A stretch of 64,000 bases of DNA. Source: CAVWDU01 sp963753815 (GTDB lineage: Bacteria; Pseudomonadota; Gammaproteobacteria; Pseudomonadales; Halieaceae). Positions 37,420-46,143 of the stretch are shown in pieces; positions within the stretch are counted from its first letter, which is position 1, and the number at the start of each line of letters is the position of its first letter. The notes beneath the pieces are model-generated. The model saw only the letters and a program-made list of their open reading frames with translations. It was not told where the DNA came from and made no database searches. The DNA is taken from contig CAVWDU010000004.1 in assembly GCA_963753815.1 (NCBI GenBank), positions 930,001 to 994,000 of the forward strand, written 5' to 3'. The translations under genes and the position numbers were made by a program.

Positions 37420-38004
37420 TCACCCCGCTCCTTCCATCTGTTCCCGCACCCGGTTGTCGATGGCCTCGCGGGCCCGGAAAATCCGCGATCGCACCGTGCC
37501 GACCGGACAATCCATGATTTCGGCGATATCCTCGTAACTAAGACCGTCAAACTCACGCAAAGTTACCGCACTGCGCAAATCATCGGGCAATTCTGTAATC
37601 GCGCTTTCCACGACGGCCTTCAGTTCAGTTCCAAAGAGGGCATTCTCGGGCGATTCGATATCCCTCAGGGCACCGCCACCCTCGTAGTATTCCGCGTCCT
37701 CGACTTCCACGTCCGACCCCGGTGGGCGGCGGGACCGGGACACCAGGTGATTCTTGGCCGTGTTGATCGCGATCCGGTACAACCACGTGTAAAACGCGCT
37801 GTCACCGCGAAAGCGCGGCAAGGCGCGATATGCCTTGATAAATGCTTCCTGGGCGACGTCCTGCACCTCATCGGCATCCTGAACATAGCGGCCGATGAGA
37901 CTGAATATCTTGTGCTGGTACTTCAACACCAGCAGATCGAACGCCCGGCTGTCACCCTTCTTTGCCCGGGCAACCAGCTGTTTGTCGCTCTCCGTCGCAT
38001 TCAC
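37420..38004 (-). CDS. rpoE: RNA polymerase sigma-E factor (RpoE/AlgU)
   Basis: 194-residue ECF sigma factor for envelope stress. Region 2 (FDLLVLKYQHKIFSLIGRY, QEAFIKAYRALPRFRGDSAFYTWLYRIA) and region 4 (GLSYEDIAEIMDCPVGTVRSRIFRAREAID) are nearly identical in pattern to E. coli RpoE. I use GTG 38004, giving the family length; an open frame extends 45 bp further. A sequence matching the sigma-E consensus lies about 115 bp upstream, suggesting autoregulation. Confidence 0.95.
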   Translation of the reverse strand: MNATESDKQLVARAKKGDSRAFDLLVLKYQHKIFSLIGRYVQDADEVQDVAQEAFIKAYRALPRFRGDSAFYTWLYRIAINTAKNHLVSRSRRPPGSDVEVEDAEYYEGGGALRDIESPENALFGTELKAVVESAITELPDDLRSAVTLREFDGLSYEDIAEIMDCPVGTVRSRIFRAREAIDNRVREQMEGAG

Positions 38005-38116
38005 GAGTGCCGACCGCCCCGGCCATGCCCGGAACACCCGTCGCAACACTGCCCCACGGCCCGCTCACTCGTTGTTCTCTGCTTCGCGATGACGCCTTCC
38101 TTGTATTGCGGGCACT

Positions 38117-38146
38117 GGTAAGAACTGGCTGTCGCCAAAAAGTTCC
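38117..38146 (-). promoter_or_regulatory. Predicted sigma-E-dependent promoter of the rpoE operon
   Basis: On the minus strand GGAACTT (38146-38140) is the full sigma-E -35 consensus. After 16 bp, TCTTA (38123-38119) fits the TCnnA -10. This places the start about 105 bp before rpoE, as in the autoregulated rpoE promoters of other gammaproteobacteria. Confidence 0.6.
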
Positions 38147-38282
38147 TCCGCAGCGCGTTTCCCAATGACTCAGGACCTCGCTATACTCACGGAACCTGCC
38201 CACGATGGGTGTAAGTCCTTGAGCGGCATCATATATTCGAGGAGCACCACGCGGCAAGCGCGAGCCGGGAAGGGCCCAGTCA

Positions 38283-39884
38283 ATGCCCCAGACATTTCAA
38301 CACGACGTACTCATCATTGGCGGGGGAGCTGCCGGACTGAGTCTGGCCCTGCAGCTGCCCGACCATTACCGCGTCGCCCTGCTCTCCAAAGCCGATCTCA
38401 CCCAGGGTTCGACTTTCTGGGCCCAGGGCGGAATGGCAGCGGTATTGCACAGCCGCGATACCATCGATTCGCACGTCGAAGACACGCTGGCGGCCGGTGG
38501 CGGTTTGTGTCACCGGGAAGCGGTTGAGTTCACCGTTAGAAACAGTCGGCGCGCCGTCGAGTGGCTGGTGCAGCAGGGCGTGGACTTCGACCTGAGGCCC
38601 GACCAGGCGGGTGACGCCGGGCAAGAATTTCACCTGACCATGGAAGGTGGTCACAGTCATCGGCGTATCATCCATGCCGCCGATCGCACGGGGCGTGCGA
38701 TCTCGGAAGTTTTGACCGACCGGGTGCGTGCCATGGGGAACATCGACATCTATACCCATCGAGTGGCGGTGGACCTGATCGTGGATCGGGGGCACTGCCA
38801 GGGCGCCTACATACTCGACCGACAGCGCGACTCGGTTGACCTCTTCCTCGCCCCGGCGGTGGTACTGGCAACCGGCGGAGCGAGCAAGGCCTACCTGTAC
38901 ACCAGCAACCCCGACGGCGCCAGCGGCGACGGCATCGCCATGGCATGGAGGGCGGGTTGCCGGGTCGCGAACATGGAATTCAACCAGTTTCATCCCACCT
39001 GCCTCTACCACCCGCGAGCGAAGTCGTTCCTGATCACGGAAGCTATCAGGGGCGAGGGCGGCAAATTGCGCCTGCCTGATGGCAGCGAGTTCATGTCACG
39101 CTTTGACAAGCGTGCGGAGCTCGCGCCACGGGATATAGTGGCTCGCGCCATCGACCATGAAATGAAACGCCTCGGCCTGGACTGCGTTTACCTGGACATC
39201 TCGCACCAGCCGCGCGACTTTCTGCAGGCCCACTTCCCTACGGTGATGGCCCAGTGTGCCGAGTTCGGCATCGATATAGCCGCCGAACCCATTCCCGTTG
39301 TTCCCGCTGCGCACTACACCTGCGGAGGCATCGTCGTCGACACCCACGGTCGTACCGACATCGACGGGCTCTACGCCATCGGCGAGACCTCCTGCACAGG
39401 GCTTCACGGCGCCAACCGCATGGCCAGTAACTCACTGCTCGAATGCGTGGTGTACGCGACGTCGGCGGCGGCGGATATCTGCAACCAGCGCGATACCGCG
39501 CCGACCCCCGGGGATATTCCGCCATGGGACGAATCCCAGGTCACGGACTCCGACGAGGACGTTGTGATCGCGCACAACTGGGACGAATTGCGCCGATTCA
39601 TGTGGGATTATGTCGGCATCGTACGCACCAACAAACGCCTCGAGCGGGCCCAGCACCGCGTCGAGCTGTTGCAGCGCGAAATCGCCGACTACTACAGCAA
39701 TTACAAGGTCAGCAATGACCTGCTGGAGTTGCGCAATCTCGCCATGGTCGCTGAGTTGATGATCCGCTGCGCCACACTGCGCAAGGAAAGCCGCGGCCTG
39801 CACTTCACCCTCGACTACCCGGAGCTGCTGCCTGAGGCAGTGGATACGGTACTGCGCCCTGCCTCAGCGGCAGTAAACGACTAG
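38283..39884 (+). CDS. nadB: L-aspartate oxidase
   Basis: 533-residue FAD enzyme converting aspartate to iminoaspartate, the first step of de novo NAD synthesis. The FAD-binding IIGGGAAGLSLAL starts at residue 11. SKADLTQGSTFWAQGG, the HTMEGGHSHRRI-type active-site segment, FHPTCLYHP and GLHGANRMASNSLLECVVY follow. It is divergent from rpoE, the standard gammaproteobacterial arrangement. Its 3' end overlaps the convergent ygfX by about 21 bp. Confidence 0.95.
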   Translation: MPQTFQHDVLIIGGGAAGLSLALQLPDHYRVALLSKADLTQGSTFWAQGGMAAVLHSRDTIDSHVEDTLAAGGGLCHREAVEFTVRNSRRAVEWLVQQGVDFDLRPDQAGDAGQEFHLTMEGGHSHRRIIHAADRTGRAISEVLTDRVRAMGNIDIYTHRVAVDLIVDRGHCQGAYILDRQRDSVDLFLAPAVVLATGGASKAYLYTSNPDGASGDGIAMAWRAGCRVANMEFNQFHPTCLYHPRAKSFLITEAIRGEGGKLRLPDGSEFMSRFDKRAELAPRDIVARAIDHEMKRLGLDCVYLDISHQPRDFLQAHFPTVMAQCAEFGIDIAAEPIPVVPAAHYTCGGIVVDTHGRTDIDGLYAIGETSCTGLHGANRMASNSLLECVVYATSAAADICNQRDTAPTPGDIPPWDESQVTDSDEDVVIAHNWDELRRFMWDYVGIVRTNKRLERAQHRVELLQREIADYYSNYKVSNDLLELRNLAMVAELMIRCATLRKESRGLHFTLDYPELLPEAVDTVLRPASAAVND

Positions 39885-40253
39885 GCACCGGCGCAGCCCG
39901 GCGAGCGATGCCTCGTCGGCACTGTCGACAAACAACCACATGCTGTGCAACCGGGACCGGCCGCGTTCATGCCAGCGCAGGTGGGTCAGCCAGGACAAGC
40001 GTGCGGCCCCCGGCACCGGCACAACAGGCTGAAGCACGCCAGACCGGGTTATCGACCAGTCGCCGGCCTGGCAACGCACGAGTGTCCCCGCATCCCGGTC
40101 ACGACAGGCAGCCAGCAGCCAACAGGCGGGCAGCGCCAGGGTCGCGGCAAGCGCGCCGTGGCCGCGACTGTACAGGAGCCACAGGGCCGATGCCGCCGCG
40201 ACGCCAAGCAGACAGAACAACTGCCGCCTAAGGCGGGACGACCTCACCCTCAC
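39864..40253 (-). CDS. ygfX: YgfX/CptA-like membrane protein
   Basis: About 129 residues with two hydrophobic helices near the N-terminus (FCLLGVAAASALWLLYSRG and ALAATLALPACWLLAAC). A C-terminal WSITRSGVLQPV...MWLFVDSADEASLAGLRRCLV segment matches the YgfX pattern. It follows sdhE as in E. coli, overlapping it by about 25 bp. GTG at 40253 or 40247 is the likely start. YgfX has been described as a toxin-like inhibitor of division proteins in E. coli and as an SdhE partner elsewhere; which applies here is not shown. Confidence 0.72.
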   Translation of the reverse strand: MRVRSSRLRRQLFCLLGVAAASALWLLYSRGHGALAATLALPACWLLAACRDRDAGTLVRCQAGDWSITRSGVLQPVVPVPGAARLSWLTHLRWHERGRSRLHSMWLFVDSADEASLAGLRRCLVVYCR

Positions 40254-40518
40254 CTCCACCGCGGGTGAAGGCGAGAATCTGGTCGACGATAGCCCGCAGT
40301 TCATGATCCTCCGGTTGTTTGCGGTGAAGGAACCAGGCGAACAGGTCCTGATCCTCGCTGCGCAGCAGCAATTGATAGCGCCGTCGATCCTCGGCACCCA
40401 GGCTGCGATAGCGCTCCCTGACAAAAGGCTCGAGCACGAGGTCGAGCTCCAGCATGCCCCGGCGGCTGGCCCAGCGGGTGCGGTTGAATTCCTCGTGACT
40501 TATCGTGTCATAGTCCAT
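40228..40518 (-). CDS. sdhE: FAD assembly factor SdhE
   Basis: 96-residue helical protein promoting covalent flavinylation of succinate dehydrogenase SdhA. The conserved SRRGMLELDLVLEPF block (RGxxE at about residues 19-24) is intact. The ATG at 40518 gives the usual length; an open frame upstream is not conserved. It forms a pair with ygfX and is divergent from ygfZ. Confidence 0.9.
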   Translation of the reverse strand: MDYDTISHEEFNRTRWASRRGMLELDLVLEPFVRERYRSLGAEDRRRYQLLLRSEDQDLFAWFLHRKQPEDHELRAIVDQILAFTRGGGEGEVVPP

Positions 40519-40659
40519 GGCGGCACCAAAGCTCAAAAGTGACCGATTATAGCCCGTTCCCGCCCCGGGGAGGTGCGCAATGCAGGTAACCTGACGGGAC
40601 CGGCATTGACCTTGCGACAAGAAATCAACCCCCTTGCCTGTCACAGCCGTCCCACGGGG

Positions 40660-40688
40660 CTGACAGGTGTCCTGCCACCGCCTATGAT
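40660..40688 (+). promoter_or_regulatory. Predicted sigma-70 promoter of ygfZ
   Basis: CTGACA (40660-40665) and TATGAT (40683-40688) are separated by exactly 17 bp, five of six consensus matches each. The -10 lies 33 bp before the GTG start of ygfZ. Confidence 0.55.
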
Positions 40689-40721
40689 ATCGGCTTTGGA
40701 ATTCGAGGCGTACTGACCGCC

Positions 40722-41669
40722 GTGAGCACTTCAACCCGCTGTTACCTGGCAGCTCTCGATCACGAGGCACTGCTGCACATCAAAGGGCCGGATGCCACCC
40801 GCTTCCTGCAAGGGCAGGTGACGTGTGACACCGGCAGGCTATCGGAGCACCAGGCCATGCCCGGGGCCTACTGCACGCCCCAGGGGCGGGTCATCTGCGA
40901 CTTCCTGCTGAGCGCCCATGCCGAGGAACACGTCACGTTGCGCCTGCGGCAGTCGGTGCTGCCGACCAGTGCTTCGGCGCTCGGCAAGTACATCGTGTTC
41001 TCCCGCGCCGACCTCGACCAGGCACAAACGGGATGGCGTATCTGCGGCTGCTGGGGTGACGGTGCCCGGGCGGTTCTGGACGACCTGCTGCCCGGGGTAC
41101 CCGATGGGGAATGGCAATCCAGCTCGGGTACCGGCTACACCGTCGTCGCCCTGCCGGGCAACCGTTTCGAGTGCTACTTTCACGGTGCGCAGGGAGAGGC
41201 TTTGCACAGGGCACTCGAGGCGCGGGCGCATACCGCACCTGTGGCACGGTGGCTGGCGCTGGAAGTGCGCTCAGGTATCGCCAGGGTCGAGGGTGAAACC
41301 AGCGGCATGTTCGTGCCGCAGATGCTGAATTATGATCTCACCGGTCACATCAGTTTCGACAAAGGCTGCTACACCGGCCAGGAAGTGGTCGCCAGGCTCC
41401 ATTACCGCGGCACGCCCAAACGACGCCTCTATCTCGCGAGCGGCCCCGCCGGGCATTTCCCCGAGCCGGGAGCAGCGCTGTACCAGAAAGGCTCCAGCCA
41501 GGCGACGGGAAACGTGGTCAATGCGACTGCCGACGAAGACGCGCCCGGTCAGGTTCTGATATTGACCACGGCAACCGTGGCGACCGTTGACCAGGGAGTG
41601 TCCCTGCAGGCGGACTCCGATACCGGGCTGCACCTCGCCCGTCACCCCTACATGCCAGTCGACGACTGA
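40722..41669 (+). CDS. ygfZ: Folate-binding Fe-S cluster repair protein YgfZ
   Basis: 315-residue tetrahydrofolate-dependent protein related to GcvT (aminomethyltransferase fold), supporting Fe-S enzymes such as MiaB. The diagnostic FDKGCYTGQEVVAR motif with its essential Cys is at about residues 208-221, preceded by VPQMLNYDLTGHISF. The start is GTG at 40722. It is divergent from sdhE-ygfX and followed by a large palindromic element. Confidence 0.93.
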   Translation: MSTSTRCYLAALDHEALLHIKGPDATRFLQGQVTCDTGRLSEHQAMPGAYCTPQGRVICDFLLSAHAEEHVTLRLRQSVLPTSASALGKYIVFSRADLDQAQTGWRICGCWGDGARAVLDDLLPGVPDGEWQSSSGTGYTVVALPGNRFECYFHGAQGEALHRALEARAHTAPVARWLALEVRSGIARVEGETSGMFVPQMLNYDLTGHISFDKGCYTGQEVVARLHYRGTPKRRLYLASGPAGHFPEPGAALYQKGSSQATGNVVNATADEDAPGQVLILTTATVATVDQGVSLQADSDTGLHLARHPYMPVDD

Positions 41670-41968
41670 CGCCGCAGCAGAACAGCCGCACCTCACCGGC
41701 CACACGCTGAAGTGGGCCGGTCGTCAAGTCCGATTCATGGAGCCAGCATAGACGGATAAGGCAAACGCTTACCCTTGCCGGGGGACGCCAAAAAGCGCAC
41801 ATCCCTGTGCAGGCTTGGCTGGCGGCGTCCCTGCCGCCAGACGCCCCCGACAAGGGTAAGCGTTTACCTTATCCTCGCGCTGCGAAAAACGCCGGCCACA
41901 CTCGCCAGCCACAATACGTGACCTGTCGTAGGATCTGACCGCTCAACAAAGCGCGCTGTGGCGTGCTG
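41670..41968. other. Convergent intergenic region between ygfZ and ung
   Basis: This 299-bp gap has no credible gene. Its centre is occupied by the palindromic element at 41754-41874; the flanks show no promoter-like or coding signal. Confidence 0.6.
41754..41874. repeat. 121-bp palindromic element with 31-bp terminal inverted repeats (MITE-like)
   Basis: The left arm 41754-41784 and the right arm 41844-41874 pair at 29 of 31 positions. Both mismatches are C opposite A, which become G-U pairs in a minus-strand transcript. The arms begin GGATAAGG and end CCTTATCC. Inside are further perfect hairpins: GCACA-TCCC-TGTGC and CTGGCGGC-GTCCCT-GCCGCCAG. No protein is encoded. It could be a non-autonomous transposable element, a REP-type unit or a strong bidirectional terminator. 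Confidence 0.75.
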
Positions 41969-42670
41969 TCAGTCGCCAGGAGCAGGCAGTCGCCAGTCAA
42001 CGGGCCCGCGACCCAAGGCCTCCAGGTAGTCATTGGCAGCCCGGAAGTGGCCACAGCCGAAAAACCCCCGATGGGCACTGAGCGGTGACGGGTGCGCGGC
42101 TTCCAGAACACAGTGACGCGAGCGATCGATCATCGATCCCTTGCGGCGAGCGTAGTTTCCCCAGAGCATGAAGACGACACCCCGGCACTCCCGGTTGACG
42201 GTCTCCACGACGCGGTCAGTGAATTGCTCCCAGCCGCGCCCGCGGTGTGATCCCGCCAGCCCGCATTCCACGGACAATACGCTGTTCAACAGCAGCACGC
42301 CCTGGCGGGCCCAGGGTGTCAGGTCACCGCTGGCGGGCGCGGCCAGTCCCAGCTCGGTCTCGATTTCAGCAAAGATATTCCGCAGTGAAGGCGGAATGTC
42401 GGTGCCCTGCCTCACGGAAAAACAAAGCCCGTGTGCCTGCCCATCACCGTGGTAGGGATCCTGGCCGAGAATCACGACCTTGACCGCAGGCAGCGGGGTG
42501 TGTTCAAACGCGGCGAAGAACTCCGCCCCCGGTGGGAAAATGCGTTTCCCGGCACGTTTTTCTGCCTGCAGGAAGCCCCGCAATTCGCCCATATAAGGCT
42601 GTTCGAATTCGCCGCCGAGATGCGCCAGCCAGCTCGGCTCCAGGCGTGCGCTTGCGCCACGCGCTGTCAT
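41969..42670 (-). CDS. ung: Uracil-DNA glycosylase
   Basis: 233-residue family-1 UDG removing uracil from DNA. The water-activating loop GQDPYHGDGQAHGLCFSV (about 70-87) contains the catalytic Asp, and the leucine-loop motif HPSPLSAHRGFFGCGHF is near the C-terminus. It lies 81 bp downstream of the fbiC stop on the same strand, so it may be read through from the F420 operon. Confidence 0.96.
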   Translation of the reverse strand: MTARGASARLEPSWLAHLGGEFEQPYMGELRGFLQAEKRAGKRIFPPGAEFFAAFEHTPLPAVKVVILGQDPYHGDGQAHGLCFSVRQGTDIPPSLRNIFAEIETELGLAAPASGDLTPWARQGVLLLNSVLSVECGLAGSHRGRGWEQFTDRVVETVNRECRGVVFMLWGNYARRKGSMIDRSRHCVLEAAHPSPLSAHRGFFGCGHFRAANDYLEALGRGPVDWRLPAPGD

Positions 42671-42751
42671 CCGGGTGGCACCCTGGTTCGAGGCCGTCCC
42701 TGCTGACAGTCGTCGCTTATGCGCCCGGCTATCATCGGCTGCCGAACGCTG

Positions 42752-45334
42752 TCAGTTGCATGCGGCAATCATCGAAATCTGTGCGCCCGGCAAACAGCCC
42801 GCCCACCCGTCGGCCACCCCCCGGGATGGCGTGCTGTCAGGCAGCCGGCGCCCCGCCGGCTCCCGCCGGTTATTTTCTTCCTGAGCATCAGGACCGGGCT
42901 CAATGCGCTTGCCACGCTGATGGCGACCCGCCGGGAGATTTTCAACATCCACCAGGGCCGGGGCCACGAATGCCCGCCGCCTGCGCTCCGGGTCGGCGTC
43001 CGCGTACAGCGTGGTGCGCATCCGCGGCCGGCGCCCGACCTCCCTGATGGCCGCTTCGACCGTCATCGGTGTCCACTCCTGGCCGTGCCCCGCCCCGGCG
43101 GCGCGGGTGATACTTTCATTCATGAGGGTACCGCCGAGGTCATTGGCACCGGCACGCAGGCAGGCGGCAACCCCGGCCGCGCCCATCTTGACCCAGGACA
43201 CCTGAATATTGTCGATGAGACCGTGCAGTACTAGCCGGGCCACCGAATGCATGAGTACGGCCTCGCGAAACGTCGGACCCGGTCGCGCCCGACCCCGGAG
43301 ATAAAGCGGCGCCTCCATGGGCACAAACGGCAGCGGTACGAACTCGGTGAAGCCCCCCGTACGCTGTTGCAGTGCCCTGATGCGTAGCAGGTGTTTCGCC
43401 CAATGCCCGGGTTCGTCCACGTGTCCGTACATGATAGTCGCGGTGGTACGAAGGCCCTGCGCGTGGGCTCGCGACACCACGTCGAGCCACTGCTCGGTAG
43501 AGATTTTGTCCGGACAGAGAACGGCGCGTACATCGTCGTCGAGAATCTCGGCCGCCGTGCCGGGCAGCGTGTCGAGGCCGGCTTCGCGCAGCCGCGCCAG
43601 GAACGCGTCAACCGAGATGCCCAGGGTGTTGGCGCCATGCCACACTTCGAGCGGGGAAAATGCGTGGATGTGGATGGCCGGCACAGCCTCCCGGACCGTG
43701 CGGACGATGTCGAGATAGGTTTGGCCGCTGTAATCGGGGTGAATTCCCCCCTGCATGCAGACCTCCGTCGCGCCCCTGCTCCAGGCTTCCCGACAACGCC
43801 GGGCGATCTCGGCCCCACTGATATCGTACGGCCGGCCGCGCAACATCTCGCTGCTCTTGCCCTTGGAGAAGGCGCAGAACCGGCAATTGAAGTAACACAC
43901 ATTGGTGTAGTTGATATTGCGGTTTACCACGTAGTTGACCGTGTCGCCGTTGACGCGTTGCCGCAGCCTGTCCGCACTCGCCGCGACATAGGTGAATTCC
44001 GCACCCCGCACCTCGAACAGCCTCGACACGTCCGCCACGGTCAGGGGCCCGACGTCCATGCAACGGGAGACGAGTTGCCGCAGGTCAGCCGAGACCCTGT
44101 CGCCCTGCCCGTCACCACGAAGCAGACTCTGTTCGCGTTCCGGAACCCGCTCTGTACTGCCGGGAGTCCAGCCATCGGAACGGGCGTATCCGGAGGCGTC
44201 AGCGAGCCGCATCGCAGCGGGCCTGACCGCGGGATCGAGCCATCGCCGGGGCATGCGCATGAATGCCGGATACACGGTAAGCCGTTGCTCCAGTGTTTTT
44301 CCTGCCCTGGCCGTGTCAGCTGCCAGTTGCCTGAGATGGGGCCAGGGCGCCTCGGGATTGACATGGTCCGGGGTCAATGGCGAGACGCCGCCCCAGTCGT
44401 TGATGCCTGCGGCGATCAATTGTGGCAGCACGCCGGGGCTCAGGTTGGGTGGCGCCTGGATATTCATATCGCCACCGAAGATCAATCTCGCGACGGCAAT
44501 GGTCCACAGCAGATCGTCGAGATCGGGCTCGGGGGCGGCGGCCATGCGCGTTCCGGGCTTGGCGCGAAAATTCTGCACGATGATTTCCTGCAGGTGACCG
44601 TGGCGCCGATGCAAGGCGCGAAGCGCCAGCAGGGCGTCGATACGCTCTTCACGGGTCTCACCGATCCCGATCAGTATGCCGGAGGTAAAAGGCACAGCAG
44701 CGGCGCCGGCCAGTTCCAGCGTTTCAAGGCGCCGTTGCGGCAGCTTGTCCGGGGAGCCGTGGTGTGGCATTCCGCGGCCGCAGAGCCGCTCCGAGGCAGA
44801 TTCCAGCATGATGCCCATCGACGCACTGACGGGCCGCAGGTCGGCGATTTCCGCGGCGGACATGCAGCCGGCGTTGATATGCGGCAGGAGCCCCGTTTCC
44901 TCCATCACCCGCGCGGCGACCGCCCGCACGTAGGCCAGTGTCGACGGATATCCCATCGCCGCTAGCGCCTCCCGTGCGGCGCGATAGCGCAGCTCAGGTC
45001 GCTCGCCGAGAGTGAACAGCGCTTCCCGGCAACCGAGCGCCGCGCCCTGCCGGGCCAGCGCCAACACCTCATCGACGCTCATGAAGGGCTTTTCAATCCG
45101 GCTGGGCGTGGCGGCGAACGTGCAATAGTGGCAGACATCCCGGCACAGCCGGGTCAGGGGAATGAAGACCTTGCGCGAATAGCTAATGACGTTGTGGTGT
45201 GATGTGTCGCGGAGGCGGGCCGCCTCGGCGGCGAGAGACGCGGTATCGCGCACCGCCGCGAGGGTGCGCGCGGCCACGTCACCGAGCGGCTGGCCATCCC
45301 CCACGTTTTGGACGATTGACGGCCGATTGTTCAT
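42752..45334 (-). CDS. fbiC: Bifunctional FO synthase (CofG-CofH fusion)
   Basis: 860-residue fusion of two radical-SAM enzymes that condense tyrosine with a diaminouracil intermediate to make FO, the deazaflavin chromophore of F420. The N-terminal CofG half has the cluster CRDVCHYC (C64, C68, C71). The C-terminal CofH half has CYFNCRFC (C480, C484, C487), then MQGGIHPDY and NIQVSWVKMG. Its length matches actinobacterial FbiC (about 856). ATG 45334 lies in ATGA overlapping the cofC stop. The last 70 or so residues (after RRRAF) are Arg/Gly/Pro-rich and look non-homologous. Confidence 0.94.
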   Translation of the reverse strand: MNNRPSIVQNVGDGQPLGDVAARTLAAVRDTASLAAEAARLRDTSHHNVISYSRKVFIPLTRLCRDVCHYCTFAATPSRIEKPFMSVDEVLALARQGAALGCREALFTLGERPELRYRAAREALAAMGYPSTLAYVRAVAARVMEETGLLPHINAGCMSAAEIADLRPVSASMGIMLESASERLCGRGMPHHGSPDKLPQRRLETLELAGAAAVPFTSGILIGIGETREERIDALLALRALHRRHGHLQEIIVQNFRAKPGTRMAAAPEPDLDDLLWTIAVARLIFGGDMNIQAPPNLSPGVLPQLIAAGINDWGGVSPLTPDHVNPEAPWPHLRQLAADTARAGKTLEQRLTVYPAFMRMPRRWLDPAVRPAAMRLADASGYARSDGWTPGSTERVPEREQSLLRGDGQGDRVSADLRQLVSRCMDVGPLTVADVSRLFEVRGAEFTYVAASADRLRQRVNGDTVNYVVNRNINYTNVCYFNCRFCAFSKGKSSEMLRGRPYDISGAEIARRCREAWSRGATEVCMQGGIHPDYSGQTYLDIVRTVREAVPAIHIHAFSPLEVWHGANTLGISVDAFLARLREAGLDTLPGTAAEILDDDVRAVLCPDKISTEQWLDVVSRAHAQGLRTTATIMYGHVDEPGHWAKHLLRIRALQQRTGGFTEFVPLPFVPMEAPLYLRGRARPGPTFREAVLMHSVARLVLHGLIDNIQVSWVKMGAAGVAACLRAGANDLGGTLMNESITRAAGAGHGQEWTPMTVEAAIREVGRRPRMRTTLYADADPERRRRAFVAPALVDVENLPAGRHQRGKRIEPGPDAQEENNRREPAGRRLPDSTPSRGVADGWAGCLPGAQISMIAACN

Positions 45335-46143
45335 CGCTCTGGGTATCTCCCCTGCCCGGCGGGCATCTCCGTTAAATCGGGGTCGCATCCGGCGCTAACC
45401 CCGCCCCCCGTCGAACGGGCTGCAGAACCGCCCCACAGCCCCGAGTCCACCGACGGGCGCCGGAGCATCTGTATTATGCGATCCTTCGGCCAGCTGCGCA
45501 CTACTGTTTCGGTGTTGGGCCCGGGCCGGCACGCCGCGTGGTCCAACAGTCCGGCGACGTCCGCGGGCGTATCGATATCCATTGCCACACCGCGCCGCTC
45601 GAATGAAGAGGCGATGACACCCGAGGTACGCGCCCAGTTTTGATGATGCGCATAACTCTGCGACCCGAATCCAAAGCGGGGGGCGCAGTCTGATTCGAAC
45701 GCCAGCAGATTGGTACCAGACCGCACCCGATCGGGCCCGATAACCAACCCCCCCGACCTTTCCAACAGGTCCAGTGCACCCGCGATGTCATCGGCATGAA
45801 GGTACGGCAGGTCGCTGTGGAGTACCACGATGCGGCTTTTACCAAGGCTGCGCATATGGGCAACCGCCGCTGTGATGACGGGGTTCAGGCCCGATGCCTC
45901 CAGCAAGTGTTCCCCGAGCAGGTCGACCCCGCAGTCCCGGGCCAGTGTCTCCACGACAGGGTCGTCGGAAACCAGCGTGACGTCGCCCACTCCCGGGCTT
46001 GCCAGGAGTGCCGTGACCACGTCTTTCAGCATGGCGCCAGAAAGAGCACGGCGTTCTTCAGCGGTGAGTATTGCCGCCAGCCGGGACTTCGCGAGACCCA
46101 GGTCTTTCACCGGGACCAACGCCTGCGCCCGGGCCTCACCCAT
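45331..46143 (-). CDS. cofC: 2-phospho-L-lactate (or PEP/3-PG) guanylyltransferase
   Basis: 270-residue CofC/FbiD nucleotidyltransferase that activates a three-carbon phosphoacid with GTP to make the F420 side chain. Family features are the start VPVKDLGLAKSRLA, VTLVSDDP, VVLHSDLPYLHADDI and MDIDTPADV. The last 60 or so residues are low-complexity and likely disordered. Whether the substrate is phospholactate, phosphoenolpyruvate or 3-phosphoglycerate cannot be read from sequence; all three occur in this family. The start overlaps cofD by 8 bp. Confidence 0.9.
   Translation of the reverse strand: MGEARAQALVPVKDLGLAKSRLAAILTAEERRALSGAMLKDVVTALLASPGVGDVTLVSDDPVVETLARDCGVDLLGEHLLEASGLNPVITAAVAHMRSLGKSRIVVLHSDLPYLHADDIAGALDLLERSGGLVIGPDRVRSGTNLLAFESDCAPRFGFGSQSYAHHQNWARTSGVIASSFERRGVAMDIDTPADVAGLLDHAACRPGPNTETVVRSWPKDRIIQMLRRPSVDSGLWGGSAARSTGGGVSAGCDPDLTEMPAGQGRYPER

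Noticed and set aside
43391..44965. Plus-strand open frame of 524 codons inside fbiC
   Set aside because: Antisense to the radical-SAM domains of fbiC; composition is that of a shadow frame.
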